DNA of 35,192 bases from Armatimonadota bacterium (GTDB taxonomy: Bacteria; Armatimonadota; UBA5829; DTLH01), in NCBI GenBank assembly GCA_029551395.1, contig JAKPFN010000078.1:1-35192 (forward strand), read 5' to 3'. Position 1 is the stretch's first letter; each line of letters begins with the position of its first letter. Below the pieces are notes generated by a model that ran no database searches, was not told the origin of the DNA, and saw only the letters and a list, made by a program, of their open reading frames with translations. A program made the position numbers and the translations under genes. Of this stretch, positions 6,474-13,408 are shown one piece after another.

Positions 6474-7310
6474 TCAGGTTGAAGACCTTAAGGTTATGTA
6501 GGCAATCTCCGGAGGGCACAGGAAGCGCATAGGCAGGTTGCTTATTCCTATGCCCCGGCTGGTGTAGACTCGCATCTCTCCAGCATCACGCTTCAGTATC
6601 CGGTTGAGCTTTTCGCCTTCATAAAGCCCCATGACGAGCTTTTTGTATTTGTGTATGTGAGGATAGACTGCACCGATTATCGGAAAACGTATTTGTCCTC
6701 CGTGAGTATGGCCTGCGAGCAGCAAATCGACACCAGCATCGGCTGCATCTCCAGCAGCGCTCGGGGCATGGGCCAGGAGTATCTTAAAAGCGTCCTTTGG
6801 GGCGCCTTCGAATGCTTTGGGGACATCGTCATGTCTGGTGAACGGGTCATCCACTCCCGCAAGGACAATTTTATCATCTCCGCGTTTGATGATTACGTGC
6901 TCGTTTACCAGAACACGAAGATTTTTCCAGTTCAGGTCTTTCTGGCGTTCCCTGCCATATTTGCCCTTGTTTTCGGTGTTGCCGTAGATAAGATATGTCT
7001 CATGGTCCGGGCGGACTCGGTTAAGGAACTCTTTCAGCAATCGCGCGCCGCGGGAGTTCACGGCGTTGTCTCCGGTAAAAACAAGCAGGTCAGTATCCAG
7101 CGACCGGACTATCTTTTCCATCTGCCGTTCGTTTTTCCACCAGTGAGAAATGTGCAGGTCTGATATCTGGAGGATCGTAAAGCCGTCAAAACTGCGCGGA
7201 AGCCGGCTGTAGGATAGCTCAAGCCGTGTCAACCCGAGTGCCGTACGTTCAACAAAGATGGAATAGCCTGCCAGGATACCTGCGGCCGCTCCAAGGATGT
7301 ACCCGACCAT
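6474..7310 (-). CDS. Membrane-anchored calcineurin-like metallophosphoesterase
   Basis: A metal-dependent phosphohydrolase of about 278 residues. The ATG at 7308-7310 is chosen because the preceding gene's TAA shares one base with it (TAATG), giving translational coupling; the longer upstream frame would overlap that gene by over 100 nt. Residues 3-20 form one N-terminal membrane segment. Metal-site motifs: DLH (51-53), GDN (80-82), GNTE (110-113) and AGHTHGGQ near the C-terminus. The third motif is normally GNH(D/E), so the conserved histidine is replaced by Thr112. The family includes YkuE-type enzymes and the lipid A enzyme LpxG; the LPS context makes a lipid substrate conceivable but unproven. 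Confidence 0.85.
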   Translation of the reverse strand: MVGYILGAAAGILAGYSIFVERTALGLTRLELSYSRLPRSFDGFTILQISDLHISHWWKNERQMEKIVRSLDTDLLVFTGDNAVNSRGARLLKEFLNRVRPDHETYLIYGNTENKGKYGRERQKDLNWKNLRVLVNEHVIIKRGDDKIVLAGVDDPFTRHDDVPKAFEGAPKDAFKILLAHAPSAAGDAADAGVDLLLAGHTHGGQIRFPIIGAVYPHIHKYKKLVMGLYEGEKLNRILKRDAGEMRVYTSRGIGISNLPMRFLCPPEIAYITLRSST

Positions 7311-8047
7311 TACTCTTGTCCTCGTTTGGGAATAGAGTAATGGTGAAGCCGGATTCGGACTACATCTGCTATCACTCTGAGTCCGTCTCGAAGAGGGTGT
7401 ACTCGTGAACCGCCATGGTGGGTCCAACGAACAGGAAGCTCAGCGATTTTGTATCCAAGCCGTCTTGCCAGATACAACGTTTCTACGTCAAAACTCCACC
7501 TGTCGATGAAACACAGAGGGAATATGGTTCTTGCTGCTTCCCTGGTAAAAAGTTTGAAGCCGCACTGTGTATCTTTAATCCCAGGAACCGCAAAAAGCCT
7601 GATAAACAGGTTCAAACCCTTCCCGCCAATCTCCCTGTAGAAAGGCTGATGGACTACCCGCACTGCTCCGGTTATGGACCGAGAAGCGATAGCAACCTCA
7701 AAACCATTATCAAGTGCCGCTAAGAAGGCTGGAAGTTCCTGAATGGGTGTAGAATTGTCTGCATCGGTAAACAGGATATGTCTGCCCTTTGCTGCAAGCA
7801 TTCCTGTGCGAACAGCGCTGCCTTTGCCTCGGTTTGGGATATAACTGCAGATTCGGAGAGTGTATAGCTCTTTCGATAACTTATGTGCTACGGAAAGTGT
7901 CGCGTCGGTGCTTCCGTCATCCACGATTATGATTTCATGCGACAGATTCTGCCCTGTCAGATAGGCCGATATCTCCTTCACTGTAGCATTCAGTGAATGT
8001 TCTTCGTTGTATGCCGGAATTACGACGCTTAGTTCTATCTCTTCCAT
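7310..8047 (-). CDS. Glycosyltransferase family 2, dolichyl/polyprenyl-phosphate sugar type
   Basis: Transfers a sugar from a nucleotide donor, probably to a polyprenyl-phosphate carrier at the inner face of the membrane. The protein is about 245 residues from ATG 8045-8047. It opens with the GT2 motif LSVVIPAYNEE; DDGSTD binds the nucleotide, and NRGKGSAVRTGML with FTDADNST form the second acidic site. The pattern is closest to Alg5-like transferases, and no membrane segments are evident. A TATAAT box ends 9 nt before this ATG, so an upstream in-frame TTG at 8113 is unlikely to be used; translation is probably leaderless. It ends with a one-base overlap with the metallophosphoesterase start. 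Confidence 0.87.
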   Translation of the reverse strand: MEEIELSVVIPAYNEEHSLNATVKEISAYLTGQNLSHEIIIVDDGSTDATLSVAHKLSKELYTLRICSYIPNRGKGSAVRTGMLAAKGRHILFTDADNSTPIQELPAFLAALDNGFEVAIASRSITGAVRVVHQPFYREIGGKGLNLFIRLFAVPGIKDTQCGFKLFTREAARTIFPLCFIDRWSFDVETLYLARRLGYKIAELPVRWTHHGGSRVHPLRDGLRVIADVVRIRLHHYSIPKRGQE

Positions 8048-8056
8048 AGTCAAGAT

Positions 8057-8086
8057 ATTATACGCGACTAATACCCTTCCCGTCAC
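8057..8086 (-). promoter_or_regulatory. Promoter of the GT2 gene, leaderless arrangement
   Basis: Minus strand: GTGACG (8081-8086), an 18-nt spacer, then TATAAT (8057-8062). The -10 box ends 9 nt before the ATG, and no Shine-Dalgarno is present. Confidence 0.6.
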
Positions 8087-8145
8087 GGGGTGTTTTGGCT
8101 TTGACGATTGCAAAGTAATTGTTGGAAGAGGGAATGAATGAATTG

Positions 8146-8190
8146 AAAAACAACCGCCAGGGATAGAAATGTCCCCGGCGGCTGTAATGT
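8146..8190 (-). terminator. Terminator after the DUF2267/BON gene
   Basis: The segment 8154-8163 pairs with 8172-8181 (stem of about 10 bp, one mismatch, loop 8 nt). On the minus strand it is followed by T5; a T-run on the plus strand also makes it look bidirectional. Confidence 0.7.
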
Positions 8191-8194
8191 TTTT

Positions 8195-8896
8195 TTACAA
8201 GGTCTCTATGATTGTCAGCTCATTTTTAACGTTGGTTACACCCAGGACGCGGGAAGCGATGCGGCCTGCTGCTTCCCAGGCTTCTGATGTTCTGACTACA
8301 CCTCGGAGTGTTACTTCTCCCTGTTGAACATACACATCTATCTCCTCAGTATCCACATCATCGCTTTCTTCCAGAAGTTCTTCGATTTCCTCTGCAAGCT
8401 GCTCATCCGTTCGGAAGACACTTACAGCAGATGGGCCGATTTCTTCTGACCCATAACGACCTTCTGGTGGAAGTCGTTCCTCTTCCGGCGGCATACTCTG
8501 GTTCCAGAATGTTCGTATGTCTTCAGGAAGCTGATGAGCCAGCCCAACCTGCGCTCCCGGCGTGATTTGTTCTTTGAGTGTTATGAAAACTGCGCGTGTA
8601 ACTACCTCAGCTTCGTTGATATCGGCCAAGTGTGCTGTGTTTTGCACTCTGGCCAGGAATTCATTCAGGTTCATGCGCTCTACTCCGGTAAGCGAGCGTG
8701 CAACATGCTCCACTATTCCACTTTCCCAAAGCTCTCGAAGTTCTTTTGGGAGTTGAGAGGCTATGTTATCTCCACCTTCATGTGAGATTCGGGCACGAAG
8801 CGCCCCAAAAACAGCATCTACTGCCTGTTTTGCCTTTTCATTGTCAGCCAGGCCGGATCTAACTCTTACTTTCTTCAGAAATTCCTCTGTCTGCAT
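8195..8896 (-). CDS. DUF2267 and BON domain protein
   Basis: 233 residues, predicted cytosolic. The N-terminal part has two DUF2267-like helical repeats (about residues 1-65 and 75-135; the sequences around LPKELRELWESG and LPEDIRTFWNQS correspond). A short acidic linker leads to a C-terminal BON domain (about 165-233, with VTLRGVVRTSEAWEAAGRIA and VTNVKNEL). BON domains are usually linked to membrane or phospholipid contact and stress. GGAGGG stands just before the ATG. Its first 38 nt overlap the 3' end of the PIN gene, so the two are co-transcribed. The biochemical role is unknown. Confidence 0.8.
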   Translation of the reverse strand: MQTEEFLKKVRVRSGLADNEKAKQAVDAVFGALRARISHEGGDNIASQLPKELRELWESGIVEHVARSLTGVERMNLNEFLARVQNTAHLADINEAEVVTRAVFITLKEQITPGAQVGLAHQLPEDIRTFWNQSMPPEEERLPPEGRYGSEEIGPSAVSVFRTDEQLAEEIEELLEESDDVDTEEIDVYVQQGEVTLRGVVRTSEAWEAAGRIASRVLGVTNVKNELTIIETL

Positions 8897-9290
8897 ATCT
8901 ATCCCTCCAGAAGTTCCCCGGCTTTATTATTTCCGTTCCTTCAACACTTCGTAACCTCAGAAGGTGGTCATCACTTGTAATAAGATAATCTGCTCCGATA
9001 GTGACAGCACACTCCAGGAACTTCTGGTCATCCGGGTCTTCCGTAAGGGCTTCCAGTCTGGTAACATTTTCAACCAGTTCTGCACGGCCAATGAAGTTAG
9101 TCACTTTTGCTGTGAACTCTTCTTTTGCACGTATGTTTCGCATAATCAGCCACAGTTCTTTTTCAATCTGTCGAGTGTAATAAGCCTGCAGGTTTCCCTT
9201 CAGACAAGCATCGATGATTTTTGACGACGCACTGCGCCTGTTCCAATATGCAGCCACGAACAGGTTTGTATCTAAAACTACCTTTATCAT
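8859..9290 (-). CDS. PIN-domain protein (COG1569-like putative ribonuclease)
   Basis: 143 residues. PIN nucleases use a cluster of acidic residues and Mg to cut RNA. Seen here: VLDTN near the start, the glutamate in IEKELW, EDPDDQKFLECA and the final ITSDDHLL. The start at ATG 9288-9290 follows GGAG with 5-nt spacing; the longer frame adds only a few unlikely residues. Many PIN proteins are toxins, but no small antitoxin gene precedes or follows it; the next gene is DUF2267/BON, overlapping by 38 nt. It may be a solitary or non-toxin PIN protein. Confidence 0.82.
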   Translation of the reverse strand: MIKVVLDTNLFVAAYWNRRSASSKIIDACLKGNLQAYYTRQIEKELWLIMRNIRAKEEFTAKVTNFIGRAELVENVTRLEALTEDPDDQKFLECAVTIGADYLITSDDHLLRLRSVEGTEIIKPGNFWRDRYADRGISEESKS

Positions 9291-9375
9291 TTTCACTCCA
9301 GGTAACAAATTAGCCGACTCTGAGCCTCAACATTCACACCTGACCAGCTTGTTTGCTTGAGACAGGTGGTGCGCT

Positions 9376-9960
9376 ATGTTATCATTTTTTCATAACCGGG
9401 AGGTAATTCAACTGAAGATAATTCGCACTATATTTCAAGATTTTCCGTCACGCCTCGATGCTGATGATAAGTCTCCAAAGTTTATTTTAGTCCTTGATAT
9501 GGAGGACCAGCTAGAGTTATCGACGAAAGATATACCCAATCTGGCACAGAAGCTGGAAATTGCGCTGCCAGGGATATTTCCTGACGAGTCCAGTCCGTTA
9601 AGCCACTCCTGCGGCGGCAAAGGCACTGATGTAGAAAAACACACTTTCCGAGAGGAAATAGAAAACGGAACAAATATCCCTCATCTTATGGAGCATGTGA
9701 TGCTGCATCTTCTCAGTCGACGGTGTAATCATTGCTCGGCTTACTGCGGACAGCGGTCAGTCGATTTAGATAATGGGATAGAGACACACTACTATCTGGT
9801 GATGGACTATCCATCCAAGCTCGAAGCCATAGTTGCCGCTGACCTGGCGTTTCAAATAGTCTCAGCATGGATTGAAGACCGGACGGTGACTATTGATCCG
9901 GCTGTTGTTTTGGATGGTATCCGCCAGATGATCGAGCCGATGGTTAGCAAAGCTGCTTGA
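9376..9960 (+). CDS. Stand-alone cyanophycin synthetase N-terminal-like domain protein
   Basis: 194 residues. The order and wording of the segments match the N-terminal domain of cyanophycin synthetase: an opening resembling MKIIRT, a strand with LDMEDQLELSTKDIP (counterpart of the dipeptide-binding domain's early strands), a helix NIPHLMEHVMLHLL (compare the xHVxEHVALEL pattern) and THYYLVMDYPSKLEA then a closing helix. The ATP-grasp and Mur-ligase domains are absent here and in neighbouring genes. Two starts are possible: ATG 9376 with AGGTGG 6 nt before it, or CTG 9412 with GGGAGG 8 nt before it, the latter matching the usual family start better. The role of the isolated domain is unknown. 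Family assignment is from memory of the pattern. Confidence 0.65.
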   Translation: MLSFFHNREVIQLKIIRTIFQDFPSRLDADDKSPKFILVLDMEDQLELSTKDIPNLAQKLEIALPGIFPDESSPLSHSCGGKGTDVEKHTFREEIENGTNIPHLMEHVMLHLLSRRCNHCSAYCGQRSVDLDNGIETHYYLVMDYPSKLEAIVAADLAFQIVSAWIEDRTVTIDPAVVLDGIRQMIEPMVSKAA

Positions 9961-9965
9961 GAATG

Positions 9966-9992
9966 TTGGGCCAGGATTTTTTCCCGGCCCAA
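9966..9992 (+). terminator. Hairpin after the cyanophycin-synthetase-like gene
   Basis: TTGGGCC (9966-9972) pairs with GGCCCAA (9986-9992) just after the stop codon. The following T-run is weak. Confidence 0.4.
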
Positions 9993-10007
9993 TAGTCCTT
10001 TTCTGAA

Positions 10008-10508
10008 TTATTCCTGCCCCTGCTGAGTTCTGCGTTTTCTTCCAGTGACCTTGATTTGGTTATCTACATCTATGACACCAGGTACCCAGAAGGCATCATC
10101 ACCGGCAGCATGTTTGATTCGCTTGCTCGGAACTTCACCGGATAAAGTGACGGTTCCCGCATCTACCTTGATGTCGATGTTGGCATCATATGGAATGAGC
10201 GGGTCCATGTCGATGGAATCGTAGACCATATCCTCTATTTCGCTGTCAGTAGGGAGTCCGCCGGTGTAAGAAATCGCTGGACGGGTGCCCCAGCGTTGTC
10301 CGCCAAAACCACCGCCAAGGCCCTGCAGTGCTCCAAAACCTTGCTGCATGCCAAGACCCTGCTGCATACCGAAGCCCATCCCCATACCTGCAAGCTGACT
10401 TGCTGGAATACAGACCACTGTCTGGCCTGATGTCTGGGCTGTGCCTGCGGGCAGCGGCTGGCCACAGCATCCGCAAATCATAGTCTGTCCAGAGGGTTGT
10501 GAGATCAT
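10008..10508 (-). CDS. BON domain protein with N-terminal cysteine motif
   Basis: 166 residues. An N-terminal cysteine group (ICGCCGQ, Cys12/14/15, plus Cys33) looks like a small metal site. A low-complexity stretch at about 40-70 follows, with repeated GMQQG and GxLQGLG units. The C-terminal BON domain runs from about residue 85 to 155 (VDAGTVTLSGEVPSKRIKHA, then VDNQIKVTG). AGGAG lies 8 nt before the ATG. It is the second BON protein in 2 kb. The role is unknown. Confidence 0.75.
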   Translation of the reverse strand: MISQPSGQTMICGCCGQPLPAGTAQTSGQTVVCIPASQLAGMGMGFGMQQGLGMQQGFGALQGLGGGFGGQRWGTRPAISYTGGLPTDSEIEDMVYDSIDMDPLIPYDANIDIKVDAGTVTLSGEVPSKRIKHAAGDDAFWVPGVIDVDNQIKVTGRKRRTQQGQE

Positions 10509-10710
10509 ATAGCTTGCTCCTTTCTGGCGTTCATTGAATGATAATATGCCCTCGTAAAGTTACCGGGCCGGTATCATCTTTGCCCATCTCGACATCCATA
10601 TATGGCAATCGGGCGTATATGGTGTCAGGAACCTTGGCGGGCTGGCTGCAGTCAGAAAAAATGGGGAAATCGGGCTTACTTTAGCTTGGATCAGGGGAAG
10701 GAGGCTTGAA

Positions 10711-11157
10711 TTGAGCCATACATCGGAACTAACTACACAAGATTACTGTATCCATGAATTGATGGTTGATGCTGTGGCCAAGTCCAGGTTTAATCTGGAT
10801 GGCTGGAACGTTACAACCAATTCTCGATCAGAAAACGATAACATACCGGATATTGTTGCAAAGAATCAGGATGAAGTGGTGGCAACCGGAGTTGTAGAAA
10901 CATCAAGCACAATTTCAGAAGAACGAGCTTTGCAATGGAAATTATTCGGAAAATCCTGCGTCAGGTTTTATATATTCGTGCCGGAAGGCGCAGAGGAGAC
11001 TGCCGCTGACCTCATAACCAAATATAAGGTTGAATGTGCTGGTCTTCGTTGTTACAGTATGAACGGGCATCTTGATGTGAAGCCTGTTTATTTAAAAGAG
11101 ATAAGTTGCAGAGATGATGATCACACCTGGTGGTTATCCCTAGGAGGTTCGAATTAG
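10711..11157 (+). CDS. Hypothetical protein, possibly of nuclease-like fold
   Basis: 148 residues, not recognised. Start TTG 10711, with AAGGAGG ending at 10704. The pattern GWNV, then IPDIVAKN, then VVATGVVETSS, then CVRFYIFVPEG resembles the core of PD-(D/E)XK nucleases, but the catalytic lysine after the glutamate is missing (ETS), so any activity is doubtful. It is followed after 1 nt by a small membrane protein gene, so they form a two-gene unit. Confidence 0.65.
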   Translation: MSHTSELTTQDYCIHELMVDAVAKSRFNLDGWNVTTNSRSENDNIPDIVAKNQDEVVATGVVETSSTISEERALQWKLFGKSCVRFYIFVPEGAEETAADLITKYKVECAGLRCYSMNGHLDVKPVYLKEISCRDDDHTWWLSLGGSN

Positions 11158-11158
11158 G

Positions 11159-11485
11159 TTGCTTGCAGAACTTGCAGCACATGACCTTTGGTTTACATTG
11201 TTGAAGCGAGTTATAACGCTCCTGTTGCTTGCATCGTTTGGCGTACATGCTTACGTGCAGTTTCGGAGGCGTTCGCAAGTGCCTGCGCCTGAGCGGTGGA
11301 TATTCTTCACATTCTCTATAGCGCTCTTGTTTGGTGTAGGGGCCAATTTTATTGCTATAGTGCTTGCTGCCAAGCTGGACATACTTCAAGGTCCATTTGG
11401 GACAGGAATGTTTTCCCTGCTGCTTTTCTTCCTCTATCTGATATTTGCTGCTGGTGTGACCCGGCGCGTCCGATACTACAAGTAA
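11159..11485 (+). CDS. Small integral membrane protein, unknown function
   Basis: 108 residues with three predicted membrane segments at about 14-31, 46-70 and 80-98, separated by short basic loops (FRRRSQ and a final RRVRYYK). Start TTG 11159, one base after the preceding stop; AGGAGG (11142-11147) is the nearest ribosome-binding site, 11 nt away. Presumed to work with the product of the gene before it. No family recognised. Confidence 0.6.
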   Translation: MLAELAAHDLWFTLLKRVITLLLLASFGVHAYVQFRRRSQVPAPERWIFFTFSIALLFGVGANFIAIVLAAKLDILQGPFGTGMFSLLLFFLYLIFAAGVTRRVRYYK

Positions 11486-11541
11486 AAAAAGGCCAGAGCT
11501 ATTGCCCTGACCCTTGATTCTCTCAATATCAAAAGTTACTT

Positions 11542-12309
11542 CTATTTGCTTTCAGTTGAACTGTTGGCTAAGACTCGCCTTGCTCCTCTATACCTCTTTG
11601 CATAATACTGCTCACCAAGCGAACTGACTATAACCCCTGTTCTAGGTGTAGAAGCATGAATGAATTTATTATCGCCGATATATATCCCAACGTGGGATAT
11701 GCTGCTTCGATAGGTAGCAAAGAACACGAGGTCGCCAGGCTGCAGGTCTTTTTTGTCTACATGCTTGCCGCATGATGCCTGAGCTTTAGAGGAATGCGGC
11801 AGATTGACACCATATTTTGCAAAGACATGGCGTGTGAAGCCGGAGCAGTCGAAGCCGCGCGCTCCTGTGCCGCCGCGCACATATTTAGCGCCGCGGAAAG
11901 CAAGCGCAGTACGCACAACAGCAGGTTTGCCGTCGTCTTTCGTGTTGTTTTTTGCTTGAGCCTGAGCTTTGTCCTGCTCTTCGAGTTGTTTGGCAACTCT
12001 GGAGCCGAAGCGTTCAGCTTCCTTCTTCTGGCGCTCGGCTTCAAGCTCGGCAGCCTCTTCTTTAGCTGCCTGACTCTGGTTTTGATCAGGAATTACGAGC
12101 TTTTTACCAATCTGAAGCGGCTTGTTAGCGCTCACATTATTGGCCCGCTTAATGTCATCTATCGACACCCCGAATTTCTTCGAGATAGACCACAGCGAGT
12201 CACCTTTTCGGACGGTATAGACCTCCGATGCAGAGACGCCTGCTGTTATTGACATCAGCGCGAGGATCGTTACGCCGACCCCCAAAGCGTGAAGTCTATG
12301 CTTCAACAC
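11542..12309 (-). CDS. Secreted cell-wall hydrolase, LysM plus NlpC/P60
   Basis: A predicted periplasmic peptidoglycan endopeptidase. Start GTG 12307-12309 (255 residues) with GAAGGA 6 nt upstream; the ATG at 12351 is inside the promoter -10 box and cannot be on the transcript. A signal peptide lies at about 1-27 (hydrophobic, ending GVSAS). A LysM peptidoglycan-binding domain follows (about 29-74, YTVRKGDSLWSIS). A charged Ala/Lys/Glu linker (80-130) leads to an NlpC/P60 domain (133-248) with Cys155 (GFDCSGF), His206 (SHVGIYIG) and His218. It cleaves peptide stems by family analogy. Confidence 0.9.
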   Translation of the reverse strand: MLKHRLHALGVGVTILALMSITAGVSASEVYTVRKGDSLWSISKKFGVSIDDIKRANNVSANKPLQIGKKLVIPDQNQSQAAKEEAAELEAERQKKEAERFGSRVAKQLEEQDKAQAQAKNNTKDDGKPAVVRTALAFRGAKYVRGGTGARGFDCSGFTRHVFAKYGVNLPHSSKAQASCGKHVDKKDLQPGDLVFFATYRSSISHVGIYIGDNKFIHASTPRTGVIVSSLGEQYYAKRYRGARRVLANSSTESK

Positions 12310-12350
12310 AACACTTCCTTCTTTGGCAGGTTGCCTGATTCTGTCGGCCA

Positions 12351-12379
12351 TATTAAACCGAGCTAACCTTAATTGTCAA
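12351..12379 (-). promoter_or_regulatory. Promoter of the NlpC/P60 gene
   Basis: Minus strand: a perfect TTGACA (12374-12379), a 17-nt spacer, then TTAATA (12351-12356). The -10 box covers the first base of the ATG at 12351, which shows that the GTG at 12309 is the likely start, giving a leader of about 35 nt. Confidence 0.7.
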
Positions 12380-12670
12380 TGCTTCTCTACGCTTGATCCT
12401 GGTATAATTACCGGGGAAATATTCCCCGAAAACGAGCGTAAATACAGTTGCATAACAATAAGAATGATCGGAATTTTCAACCAGGAAGTTTAGGGTAAAC
12501 TACCTGATGGGTAAAAACAGACTCTTCCTCAGGTATTGTGCCAAAGTATGATGCATTGGGTATATGATAGAATTACCGGAAATAGCAGGTTAGTGGCATT
12601 ACAGGAAAACCGGGGAAATAAAAACAGTCTACCTCACTTGAAATAGAAGCTGGTCAATGTCAAATGCAAA
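12380..12670. other. Gene-free region with small hairpins
   Basis: No gene is visible. It holds a perfect palindrome GGGGAAATATTCCCC (about 12413-12427) beside a plus-strand TGGTATAAT extended -10 motif with no ORF after it. There is also a hairpin AGTTTA-GGG-TAAACT near 12490 framed by CAGG/CCTG, and three copies of a word like ACCGG(GG)AAATA (about 12410, 12575 and 12610). Confidence 0.35.
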
Positions 12671-12701
12671 ATGGAAGCTGATCAATAAGGCCAGCTTCCA
12701 T
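12661..12701 (-). terminator. Terminator after the zinc-ribbon gene
   Basis: ATGGAAGCTG (12671-12680) pairs with CAGCTTCCAT (12692-12701). On the minus strand it is followed by a T-rich tail at 12661-12670. It lies about 40 nt past the stop codon. Confidence 0.6.
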
Positions 12702-12739
12702 TAAATCAACTGCTTTAGATATAAGAAATTGTCAGACTT

Positions 12740-13096
12740 TTATTTACTCTCTTCACTTTCCGGTCTGACAGAAAGTTCAGAGGGCGGCATGAGATCGCGA
12801 AGCGAAGAAATGTTTTCGAGCCTGAAGTGTGCATCAATGATCTCATCAATATCGATCGGCCCCAACTGCTCGAATTTTTCTTTTTCCTCTACAGAGATTT
12901 CGTTAGGAGTATCTCGAAGGATACCATCCTCCCAGTCCTCCTGCTTCACGAATTGCTCACCGAGCTTCTTGCATCTCGAGCATCTGTACTTGACATACAC
13001 GAAGCTGGGTCCAAACAATCGAAGGTAGTAGCCGGTTTGCATAACATCTTTGGCTACAATGCGCTGTCCACAGTTGCATTTGATCATGGTCTTCAT
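12740..13096 (-). CDS. Small zinc-ribbon protein, unknown function
   Basis: 118 residues. Two cysteine pairs, Cys7/Cys9 (KCNCGQ) and Cys39/Cys42 (CSRC), would form a zinc ribbon. The rest is acidic and helical, ending in a Ser/Glu-rich tail. It has its own strong promoter and terminator, so it is transcribed alone. No clear Shine-Dalgarno is seen; a second ATG three codons on is possible. No specific family recognised. Confidence 0.7.
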   Translation of the reverse strand: MKTMIKCNCGQRIVAKDVMQTGYYLRLFGPSFVYVKYRCSRCKKLGEQFVKQEDWEDGILRDTPNEISVEEKEKFEQLGPIDIDEIIDAHFRLENISSLRDLMPPSELSVRPESEESK

Positions 13097-13187
13097 AGGC
13101 TCAACACACCCCGCTTCTAGTAAGATTGCACGCTGCGAGTTCCGGGAGCAGAACAGGATGGCGTGTAGTAGTATGAATCCTTTTTAA

Positions 13188-13216
13188 TTATAGCACGGAT
13201 TATTTGCGTTGCCAAT
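13188..13216 (-). promoter_or_regulatory. Promoter of the zinc-ribbon gene
   Basis: Minus strand: TTGGCA (13211-13216), a 17-nt spacer, then a perfect TATAAT (13188-13193). The leader would be about 85 nt. Confidence 0.7.
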
Positions 13217-13408
13217 GGTAATTGTAGGTACTTGTACGTAATGGATCAACTGCAGTTCGCGGCTCTGGTAATACTTTAGTAGTACTAAAAATAGTGCTTA
13301 TGGCTAATTGATTCACTTGAGACAATAAGGCAGAATGCTAAAAATGAACGAATTGGGCATTGCAGCAAAAAAGCTGTCAAAGCAGAGCAAAAATTAGGAG
13401 AAATTAGT
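13217..13408. other. Upstream region of the prepilin gene
   Basis: Gene-free. It contains an odd palindrome TTAGTA-G-TACTAA near 13272, a possible plus-strand promoter (TTGAGA, 16 nt, TAAAAA at about 13318-13345) and the leader segment shared with 5019-5064 (13351-13403), whose AGGAG is the prepilin ribosome-binding site. Confidence 0.4.

Noticed and set aside
8195-9290. Reading the PIN gene and its neighbour as a toxin-antitoxin pair
   Set aside because: The downstream partner is a large DUF2267/BON protein, not a small DNA-binding antitoxin, and no antitoxin-like gene precedes the PIN gene.
12310-12351. ATG at 12351 as start of the wall hydrolase
   Set aside because: It overlaps the -10 box of the TTGACA/TTAATA promoter, so it would lie at the extreme 5' end or outside the transcript. 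The GTG at 12309 has a Shine-Dalgarno and gives a proper signal peptide.
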